Shown piece after piece: positions 1-5,561 of a stretch of DNA of 9,524 nucleotides. The position numbers and the translations under genes are program-made. The notes beneath the pieces are model-generated. The model ran no database searches, was not told the DNA's origin, and was given only the letters and a program-made list of their open reading frames with translations. The stretch's first letter is position 1. Each line of letters starts with the position of its first letter. This stretch comes from Promethearchaeia archaeon (GTDB taxonomy: Archaea > Asgardarchaeota > Lokiarchaeia > Sigyniarchaeales > SOKP01). Location: assembly GCA_029856445.1 (NCBI GenBank), contig JAHQWY010000124.1, positions 1 through 9,524 on the forward strand, given 5' to 3'.

Positions 1-80
1 TAAATATATTCACATCGATTATTATGATAAATTTATACTATTCTTAAAATGATTTAAGATTTTGTAGCATAAAAAAATCA

Positions 81-91
81 AAATATATATT
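81..91 (+). promoter_or_regulatory. TATA-like box of purU
   Basis: An A/T run, aaatatatatt, lies 27-37 bases before the ATG at 118 and is preceded by an A-rich stretch that could act as a BRE. The spacing implies a transcript with a very short or no leader. It would be too close for a start at TTG 103. In such AT-rich DNA the match alone is weak. Confidence 0.4.
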
Positions 92-117
92 GATACAATA
101 ATTTGAAAAATATACTA

Positions 118-954
118 ATGGCAAAATATATTCTTTTAGTGGATTCTAAGGATGAAAAAGGACTTATATATAAAATCACGGGTGTCCTCTATAATCAAGG
201 ATTAAATATCATAAGTAATAATGAATTTGTCGAAGAAGAAGAAGAAAATTTTTTCATGCGCTCTGAATTCACTGGAGAAGTTAACATTAATGCTATTATT
301 ACTCAATTAAGAGACGTGTTGTCAAAAGAATCAAATATTAAGCTCATTGAACAAAGAAAGAAAAGAATAATTATATTGGTTACCAAAGAGCATCATTGTC
401 TTGGAGATTTATTAATAAAAAATGAATACAATGAAATCAATGCTGAAATACTTGCTGTTGTTAGCAACTATCCTGATTTAGAATCTTTAGTGAGTAAATT
501 TAAAATCCCATTTTATTATGTGAGCCATCTAGACAAAGAAAGAGAGGTTCATGAAAAGGAAATCCTAGAAATTCTTAATACATTTGACCCTAATTATCTT
601 GTTCTCGCCAAATATATGAGAATTTTAACACCTAGTTTCGTATCTTTGTTTGAAAATAGAATTATCAATATCCATCACTCCTTTTTACCTGCTTTTACGG
701 GAGTAAATCCTTATGAACAAGCATTCAAACGAGGCGTCAAGATCATTGGAGCTACATCTCATTTTGTTACTGAACAACTTGATGAAGGACCTATAATTAT
801 TCAAGAAATAATTAATGTTGATCATAAATATAGGATAAAAGACATGGAACAGGCGGGAAGAGAAGTCGAAATAATAGCACTTTCAAAAGCATTAAAGCTC
901 GTTTTTGAAGATAGAGTATTCATAAGTAACAATAAAACAATCATATTTGAATAA
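118..954 (+). CDS. purU: Formyltetrahydrofolate deformylase PurU
   Basis: This cytoplasmic enzyme hydrolyses 10-formyl-tetrahydrofolate to formate and tetrahydrofolate, balancing one-carbon pools and feeding formate-dependent purine steps. The protein is 278 residues from the ATG at 118, close to the usual length of about 280. Residues 3-80 form an N-terminal ACT domain (KYILLV, then KGLIYKITGVL), and residues 83-278 a formyltransferase-fold domain. The catalytic Asn-x-His of the PurN/PurU family is N184 and H186 in NIHHSFLP, and the catalytic Asp is D222 in EQLDEGP. The frame also opens at TTG 103, but the family N-terminus (M-x-KYILLV) and the TATA-like box at 81-91 favour 118. It stands alone, converging on the ubiquitin-like gene. 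PurU rather than PurN is supported by the ACT domain. Its presence suggests that folate-type carriers are used, which is an inference. Confidence 0.93.
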   Translation: MAKYILLVDSKDEKGLIYKITGVLYNQGLNIISNNEFVEEEEENFFMRSEFTGEVNINAIITQLRDVLSKESNIKLIEQRKKRIIILVTKEHHCLGDLLIKNEYNEINAEILAVVSNYPDLESLVSKFKIPFYYVSHLDKEREVHEKEILEILNTFDPNYLVLAKYMRILTPSFVSLFENRIINIHHSFLPAFTGVNPYEQAFKRGVKIIGATSHFVTEQLDEGPIIIQEIINVDHKYRIKDMEQAGREVEIIALSKALKLVFEDRVFISNNKTIIFE

Positions 955-975
955 AAAAGAGATTTATAAGCCAGT

Positions 976-1206
976 CTACATTTCTTTAAGAACTATCATT
1001 TCCTCAGGTAAATAAGCGTTTAAAAGATCACCTAATCTCATATTATCTTCAATAGGAATACCTCTTATTAAAAATTGAGACTTTTTTAAAGGATCTACTC
1101 CCCATTCGAATTCACTAAGAAGGTATCGTTTTAGATCGATAAATTTATCGTCTGGTTCAATCATGAGATCATCCATAAGTTTTTCAATATCTTTAACCTG
1201 TACCAT
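976..1206 (-). CDS. Ubiquitin-like beta-grasp protein lacking a C-terminal diglycine
   Basis: A 76-residue protein from the ATG at 1206, the same length as ubiquitin. With an offset of two residues it aligns along nearly the whole ubiquitin fold: MIEPDD (15-20) matches ubiquitin LEVEPSD, the helix IDLKRYLL (23-30) matches IENVKAKI, FLIRGIPIED (45-54) matches LIFAGKQLED, RLGDL (57-61) matches TLSDY, and the last strand EMIVLKEM matches TLHLVLRL. It ends VLKEM, so there is no Gly-Gly tail and no visible route to conjugation by an E1 enzyme. The next in-frame downstream codons hit another stop within four codons and encode no GG. The frame also opens at TTG 1221, but a TATA-like CTTAAAAAT at 1236-1228 fits the ATG at 1206. 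No E1, E2, E3 or JAB protease gene is in the window. The fold is inferred from motif alignment alone. A Ras-binding, UBX or other beta-grasp role is possible, and the function is unknown. Confidence 0.7.
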   Translation of the reverse strand: MVQVKDIEKLMDDLMIEPDDKFIDLKRYLLSEFEWGVDPLKKSQFLIRGIPIEDNMRLGDLLNAYLPEEMIVLKEM

Positions 1207-1227
1207 TATCTTTCTCTTCAATTAGTT

Positions 1228-1237
1228 ATTTTTAAGG
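1228..1237 (-). promoter_or_regulatory. TATA-like box of the ubiquitin-like gene
   Basis: On the minus strand CCTTAAAAAT lies 22-31 bases before the ATG at 1206, the expected distance for a leaderless archaeal transcript. It is only 7-16 bases from the TTG at 1221, so it supports the shorter start. The box is a weak match. Confidence 0.3.
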
Positions 1238-1350
1238 TTTATCCAATTAAAGATTAAGTTATACAATTAATATATTTATGATATTATTTAAAAAAGAATT
1301 CGAAATATACAATGACTTTATTACTTTTTTACTAGGCATTTTAATCTAAA

Positions 1351-1362
1351 AATTATTTAAAA
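1351..1362 (+). promoter_or_regulatory. TATA-like box of the TauE/SafE gene
   Basis: The run aattatttaaaa ends 23 bases before the ATG at 1385 and 8 bases before the GTG at 1370. It therefore supports the ATG start and a leaderless transcript. It forms half of the divergent promoter region shared with the ubiquitin-like gene (1207-1384). Confidence 0.4.
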
Positions 1363-1384
1363 ATGCTTCGTGATTAAGTGTAAG

Positions 1385-2218
1385 ATGCCACTCGGAGAAG
1401 AATTTATTTTTCTTGCTATTCCTATTGGTCTACTTATAGGAATTATATGCTCTATAGTTGGACTGGGAGGTGGAGTTTTAATTATTCCCACAAGTATCTT
1501 TCTTTTGGGATTTGAACCCAAATCTGCAATTGTAGTTTCATTATTTAGCATGACTGCGTTAACTATAAGCGCTTCAATATCATATATGAAAAAACACATG
1601 GTAAATTATAGGCTTGCAATGCTTTATAATCTCTGGGATATACCAGGTGTAATTTTAGGGGGAGCTATTACATTATTTATTGCTAATAGTGTGTTAGCAG
1701 GAATTTGTGGTAGTATAATAATTGTTCTTGCAATACTTTTATTTAGAAAGGATACAAGCCATTTTTCAAAAAATCAAGATTCCTCTAATCAAAATTATGA
1801 CCAAAATAAAGGACAAAGCAAATCAAAATTAGATGTTAGTAATCCCTACATCGCCTCTTTTAGTTCTTTTTCAGGGGGGTTCATAACGGGATTAGCTGGT
1901 TTAGGGGGTGGTACAGCGGATACAACTTCTATGATACTTCTTGGTATGAACCCGAAAAGAGCTGCGGCCACAAGTGAATTTGCGATGGCATCAACTTCCT
2001 TTTTTGGTGTCCTTATGCACTTCTTAATTGGTACTTACAATGGTTCTCTCATGTGGCCCATCTTTCTAAGTCTTGGTACGATAATCGGAGCTCAAATTGG
2101 CACATATTTAAGTACTCGGATGGATAATACTATTGTTCGGAAACTATTGGCATGTTTAGCGGCTTATACTGGAATATTATTAATACTTTTAATGTTTGGC
2201 ATTGGTTGGAATGTATAA
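1385..2218 (+). CDS. TauE/SafE (DUF81) family membrane transporter
   Basis: An integral membrane protein of 277 residues from ATG 1385. Family members export or import small anions such as sulfite, sulfoacetate or other organosulfur compounds; the substrate here cannot be read from the sequence. The two-fold internal repeat of the family is clear. Each half begins with a hydrophobic helix carrying GLGGG (residues 26-30 and 172-176), followed by a similar motif (GFEPKSAIVVS in the first half, GMNPKRAAATS in the second). About eight membrane segments can be counted, four on each side of a hydrophilic linker rich in S, N, Q and K (about residues 122-155). The frame also opens at GTG 1370, but the TATA-like box position favours the ATG. 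It is a single gene with no sulfur-metabolism neighbour, so the substrate is open. A T-run follows the stop codon directly. Confidence 0.88.
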   Translation: MPLGEEFIFLAIPIGLLIGIICSIVGLGGGVLIIPTSIFLLGFEPKSAIVVSLFSMTALTISASISYMKKHMVNYRLAMLYNLWDIPGVILGGAITLFIANSVLAGICGSIIIVLAILLFRKDTSHFSKNQDSSNQNYDQNKGQSKSKLDVSNPYIASFSSFSGGFITGLAGLGGGTADTTSMILLGMNPKRAAATSEFAMASTSFFGVLMHFLIGTYNGSLMWPIFLSLGTIIGAQIGTYLSTRMDNTIVRKLLACLAAYTGILLILLMFGIGWNV

Positions 2219-2225
2219 TTTTTTT
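2219..2225 (+). terminator. T-tract terminator after the TauE/SafE gene
   Basis: Seven T bases directly follow the TAA of the transporter gene. Archaeal RNA polymerase often stops at such tracts without a hairpin, and none precedes it here. Confidence 0.35.
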
Positions 2226-2372
2226 CTTGATGCAACCTATTTATATAAACTAATGAAAAATGGTAAGATACTAATCATATTGAGATTCATATAAAACGAT
2301 CTTACTCGTCTTTTAAAATTGAGAATTAATGGAATAATAATATATTATTAAAACAAGATTATTATTATAGAT

Positions 2373-2384
2373 AAATATTTAAAA
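2373..2384 (+). promoter_or_regulatory. TATA-like box of the zinc-ribbon gene
   Basis: The run aaatatttaaaa lies 24-35 bases before the ATG at 2408, matching leaderless transcription from that codon. The upstream 2219-2372 stretch has no gene. It contains a 16-base A/T palindrome at 2335-2350 and weak inverted repeats that may be chance. Confidence 0.4.
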
Positions 2385-2407
2385 CCAAGATTTATTTGTT
2401 TTTTATT

Positions 2408-2824
2408 ATGCCCAATTCTAACACGGATAAGCTTCTAGTTGAACTTGTAGCGTGCGAGCGCTGTAAAAATCCTTTTATGATGAATAAAGGAGAAAAATTA
2501 AGTAAGCAAGAAAAGGGTGAAGAAATTGTCTGTGAAAATTGCATTAAGTTAGAAAAAAGAAAGAAAAAACTACAATTAGGTGTAATTAATAGCGTAATTG
2601 AATCACAAAAAGAAATTGAAGCTTCAATTTTAGAAGTTAAAGACAATATTGACATTTCAAAAGCTCATTTTAATAAACAGCAATTTCTTGAAAAAATTAA
2701 GAAAAAATCTGAAGTATTAACTAAATCTATTGAGCTTTTGCAAAAAATCGATGAATCCAAAGAAGAAAAATATATTGACGAGTATAAAAGATTATTTGAC
2801 AAATTAAAAAGCGCTAAGTCTTAA
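2408..2824 (+). CDS. Zinc-ribbon and coiled-coil protein of unknown function
   Basis: A 138-residue soluble protein that I cannot assign to a named family. It has two Cys pairs, C16-x2-C19 and C42-x2-C45 (CERC and CENC), separated by 22 residues, as in a treble-clef or zinc-ribbon metal site. The rest (about 46-138) is strongly charged, rich in K, E, I and L, and has a heptad-like pattern suggesting a long coiled coil. A CxxC ribbon followed by a helix is common in archaeal DNA- or RNA-binding and adaptor proteins, but no specific role follows from this. The frame also opens at TTG 2396; the TATA-like box and the composition favour ATG 2408. It converges on the methyltransferase gene with 19 bases between stop codons, so the two are not co-transcribed. 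Confidence 0.75.
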   Translation: MPNSNTDKLLVELVACERCKNPFMMNKGEKLSKQEKGEEIVCENCIKLEKRKKKLQLGVINSVIESQKEIEASILEVKDNIDISKAHFNKQQFLEKIKKKSEVLTKSIELLQKIDESKEEKYIDEYKRLFDKLKSAKS

Positions 2825-2843
2825 AAAAACAATATTTTAATTA

Positions 2844-3602
2844 TCAAACCTTCCTAAAAATTATACCAATATTCATTGCTCTTTTCAATGAGTGATATTT
2901 TGCATCTATCTTCATGACCACTGAACTTGATCTTATAAAAAAATTCCAAATCCGTCGAAATCGACTATCAGACACGTATCGCTTTCGTAAATTTAAAAGA
3001 TTTGTTTCTAATTTTTCAGGATTCGAGGATTGGATATCAGCAATCCTCATTAGTTGCCCGTACACCCCAAAGGAACGAATCACTTTTAAGTTGTATTTTT
3101 CAAAAAGAGAAGCAATGGTTGGGAATTCATATCTCCGATAATGGCCTATTAAACGATCTTGATTAGTATAATATTTCATTCGGTGGGGAACAGTAATAAC
3201 AACGATACCCTTTTTCTTTACTACTCTACTAATTTCAGATATAACAAACTCGTCATCCTTAATATGCTCTAATACATCAAGAGCTGTTAAAAAATCAAAA
3301 GAATTATCTCGATAAGGTAATTTTGTTATTTCCCCACATAAAGGATGCCACTCAGTTTTATGAATATATTGTTTTAAAGGAAGATCTGCGATATCTAAAG
3401 AGAATTTTTGACTAATATTATTCATAAAGAAAAGAAATGAATTCCCAGAGGACCCAAGATCAATCCCATAGTTATAATTCTTCTTAGTTTCAATATTTGC
3501 CTTTAAAATATCGAATTTGCATTTTATTCCTGGAGAAATATAATATTCTATTAACGTCCTAGAAGAAAAATTCTTATGGTTATCGTAAAAGTTTTTTATC
3601 AT
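2844..3602 (-). CDS. Class I SAM-dependent methyltransferase (Methyltransf_11-like)
   Basis: A 252-residue cytoplasmic protein that should transfer a methyl group from S-adenosylmethionine; the acceptor is unknown. Motif I is GIDLGSSGNS (46-55), a variant of the usual DLGCGxG with serines replacing the common CG. An acidic-loop motif SLDIAD (68-73) and the motif-III-like stretch FDFLTALDVLEHIKDDE (102-118) follow, then the beta-5 strand GIVVITVPH (132-140). After this comes GHYRRYE (153-159), a pattern I associate with methyltransferases found among glycan or lipid biosynthesis genes, though none is present nearby. Residues 1-45 form a polar N-terminal segment. The ATG at 3602 is the only early start. 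The gene is divergent from the ACT-domain gene. Confidence 0.85.
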   Translation of the reverse strand: MIKNFYDNHKNFSSRTLIEYYISPGIKCKFDILKANIETKKNYNYGIDLGSSGNSFLFFMNNISQKFSLDIADLPLKQYIHKTEWHPLCGEITKLPYRDNSFDFLTALDVLEHIKDDEFVISEISRVVKKKGIVVITVPHRMKYYTNQDRLIGHYRRYEFPTIASLFEKYNLKVIRSFGVYGQLMRIADIQSSNPEKLETNLLNLRKRYVSDSRFRRIWNFFIRSSSVVMKIDAKYHSLKRAMNIGIIFRKV

Positions 3603-3634
3603 AGAAGGGAATTCTAAGTAATTTTTTCTTAATT

Positions 3635-3646
3635 AAAATATATTTT
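3635..3646 (-). promoter_or_regulatory. TATA-like box of the methyltransferase gene
   Basis: The self-complementary run aaaatatatttt lies 33-44 bases before the ATG at 3602, which would give a leader of about 10 bases. It sits in the 137-base divergent region 3603-3739 shared with the ACT gene, so it could serve either strand. Weak support. Confidence 0.3.
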
Positions 3647-3739
3647 ATTGTGGTAAGATAATTTATTATTACTAAATTTAAAAAAAAAGTAATATTAAAA
3701 TTTACAGTTAAGAATTTAATAAAAAATTTAGACATTATA

Positions 3740-4144
3740 ATGATACAACTAAGTGTGTTTCTTGAGGATAAACCAGGTGTATTAGCTAAATTAATTAAAC
3801 TTCTAATGGATAATAAGATTTTTATTAGAGCTTTAACAGTTGCTAAAACGTCTGAATATGGGTTATTGTTAATTTTAGTAGATAAACCAGAACAATGTGT
3901 TATTCTTTTAGAAAAAAAAGATTATCTCCTTTCTACTACAGAAGTTATTGCTATCAGATTAAATGATAATCCCGATGCGCTATATTATATTCCAAAAACA
4001 TTAGGCGATAACAAAATTAATATTGACTATTGCTATTCTACTTTGGTAAAAGACGATTCAATGCTTATTGTGCGTGTGGAAGATGATATTATTGAAGAAG
4101 CAGTAAAAATCTTAGAAAAGAATGGATTTACAATAGTTGTATAG
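3740..4144 (+). CDS. Tandem ACT-domain protein, likely amino-acid sensor
   Basis: A 134-residue stand-alone protein made of two ACT domains. The first (1 to about 70) has the classic LEDKPGVLAKLIKLL signature, with the D-x-PG ligand-loop region at 10-13. The second (about 75-134) follows as NPDALYYIPKTL and lacks the PG pair, ending in VEDDIIEEAVKILEKNGF. ACT domains bind amino acids or related effectors at the domain interface. Similar tandem-ACT proteins (COG4747 type) are known in archaea near indolepyruvate oxidoreductase or phenylacetate-CoA ligase genes. Here it lies directly beside acdA-iorAB, convergent, with 30 bases between the stop codons. A link to aromatic amino-acid catabolism is therefore reasonable but inferred. 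No DNA-binding or catalytic domain is fused to it. IlvH is less likely because its C-terminal domain is absent. Confidence 0.85.
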   Translation: MIQLSVFLEDKPGVLAKLIKLLMDNKIFIRALTVAKTSEYGLLLILVDKPEQCVILLEKKDYLLSTTEVIAIRLNDNPDALYYIPKTLGDNKINIDYCYSTLVKDDSMLIVRVEDDIIEEAVKILEKNGFTIVV

Positions 4145-4174
4145 CTATTCTAATTAATTCTTTCTAATTATTAA

Positions 4175-5557
4175 TTAAAAACGTTCTAAACCATTTATTA
4201 ATTTCATTCTATCACATAATAATTTAATTGCAAAAGCAGCATCATGAGGTGAGAAGAAAATTGTTGTTTTTTCTCTCCTTGATAACTCTCTTAATACTTT
4301 AAATTCTTCAGCAAACATCATTAAAGGTATTAATGGTTTCTCTCTCTCAGTATCATTCCATGCACGTATAATACCTCTATAATGTTCATCTGATTTCATT
4401 TCTAAAAATGGAGGAATTACTACACAAGCAACAACAATATCAATGTTCGGATCTTCGAGCATGATTTTTGTGATGTTATAATATGTGATTTCATCTGCCC
4501 CTCCAATCATATCAAGAGGATTTACTTTTTTCACTAGTGGTATTAAATAGGGAGATATACTTTCCTTAAACTCCTCAGAAAATTCTGTTAATTTTAAATT
4601 GAACTCTTCTGCTTTATCACTAAATAAAACTGAACTCCCTCCACTATTTGTAAGAACTCCAATTCTCTCACCTTTAGGAATAGGGAAATATGAAAAGGTC
4701 TTGAGAGCAGTTATAAAGTCATTGGAATTTTCGCACAATACCGCTCCCGCTTGTTTTAATGATGTTTTTAACATTTTATAATTGGTTGCGAGTGATCCAG
4801 TATGACTACTAGCAGCTTTCATACCTAAACTTGTTTTACCTCCTTTTAATACTACAATGGGTTTTTCAAATACTATTTTTTTGATATAATTTAAAAATTC
4901 TCTACCGTTTTCGAGGGTTTCCATATATATAGATATTATTTGAGTATTTTGATCAGAATAAAAAAATTCTAAAATATCATTAAAAGAAACATCAATATTA
5001 TTACCTATATTCGCAAATTTTGAACAACCAATATATTCCCTTTCCATAGCATAAAAACTGGCACAACCAAAAGAACCAGACTGACTTATCATGCTAATAT
5101 ATCCAGGAGGTGCGGCTTGAATAAACGAAGCATTTAAACCAATATCTAAATTCTGTATCCCCACACAATTTGGTCCCATAATACGTATTCCCGCTTTCTT
5201 ACACTTAGCATTTATTTTATATTCTTTTTTCTTGCCTTCTTCATTTATTTCACCAAAACCAGCAGTTATAATAATTATACCTTTGACCTTCTTTTCTATA
5301 CATTGATCAATTATCTGATCAATAACTCTCGCAGGGACTAAAATAATAGCAATATCAATGTCTTCTGGAATCTCTAAAATTGATTTATAACTTTTTAAAC
5401 CCATAATTTCTTGACTTTTATGAGAAACTAGAAATAATTCACTTTGGAGATATTTGTTCCTAAGAATATTGATGGTAACTGCATTTCCAAACTTTTTTGG
5501 GTTACTAGTAGCACCTATTACTGCTATTGTCCTTGGAAAAAAGAAGAAAGAGACCAT
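4175..5557 (-). CDS. acdA: ADP-forming acyl-CoA synthetase, alpha subunit
   Basis: The alpha subunit of an NDP-forming acetate/aryl-acid-CoA ligase, which turns an acyl-CoA plus ADP and phosphate into the free acid, CoA and ATP. From the ATG at 5557 it has 460 residues, near the usual size for archaeal alpha subunits. A CoA-binding Rossmann domain comes first (VIGATSNPKKFGN, 13-25; AGFGE, 99-103; MGPNCVG, 127-133), then succinyl-CoA-ligase-like domains. The phosphorylated histidine of the family is H252 in SSHTGS. TNSGGSSVL (303-311) and NPLDMIGGAD (346-355) are also typical. The frame extends to ATG 5587 and 5578, which would overlap iorA. Residues upstream of MVSFFFFPRTIAVIG do not fit the family, and a GAGGAGG at 5576-5570 precedes 5557. 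The gene starts 4 bases after the iorA stop, so it is the last gene of the operon. The ATP-grasp beta subunit is neither fused nor present in this window. Confidence 0.9.
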   Translation of the reverse strand: MVSFFFFPRTIAVIGATSNPKKFGNAVTINILRNKYLQSELFLVSHKSQEIMGLKSYKSILEIPEDIDIAIILVPARVIDQIIDQCIEKKVKGIIIITAGFGEINEEGKKKEYKINAKCKKAGIRIMGPNCVGIQNLDIGLNASFIQAAPPGYISMISQSGSFGCASFYAMEREYIGCSKFANIGNNIDVSFNDILEFFYSDQNTQIISIYMETLENGREFLNYIKKIVFEKPIVVLKGGKTSLGMKAASSHTGSLATNYKMLKTSLKQAGAVLCENSNDFITALKTFSYFPIPKGERIGVLTNSGGSSVLFSDKAEEFNLKLTEFSEEFKESISPYLIPLVKKVNPLDMIGGADEITYYNITKIMLEDPNIDIVVACVVIPPFLEMKSDEHYRGIIRAWNDTEREKPLIPLMMFAEEFKVLRELSRREKTTIFFSPHDAAFAIKLLCDRMKLINGLERF

Positions 5558-5561
5558 TTTA

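Noticed and set aside
963..978. Readthrough of the ubiquitin-like gene stop codon to reach a diglycine tail
   Set aside because: The codons after TAG are Thr, Gly, Leu and then TAA, so no Gly-Gly appears.
1357..1599. 80-codon minus-strand ORF opposite the TauE/SafE gene
   Set aside because: It is a shadow of the clear membrane-protein frame on the plus strand; its text is low complexity and matches nothing.
2263..2305. Possible stem GTAAGAT/ATCTTAC with an inner AATC/GATT stem, downstream of a TATA-like run at 2240-2249, as a small RNA
   Set aside because: Long unpaired stretches, a weak 7-pair outer stem and no conserved small-RNA feature. Chance is the simplest explanation.
2335..2350. 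16-base perfect palindrome TAATAATATATTATTA upstream of the zinc-ribbon gene
   Set aside because: It is made only of A and T. In DNA this AT-rich, a palindrome of this length is expected a few times in 9.5 kb, so it is not reported as an operator.
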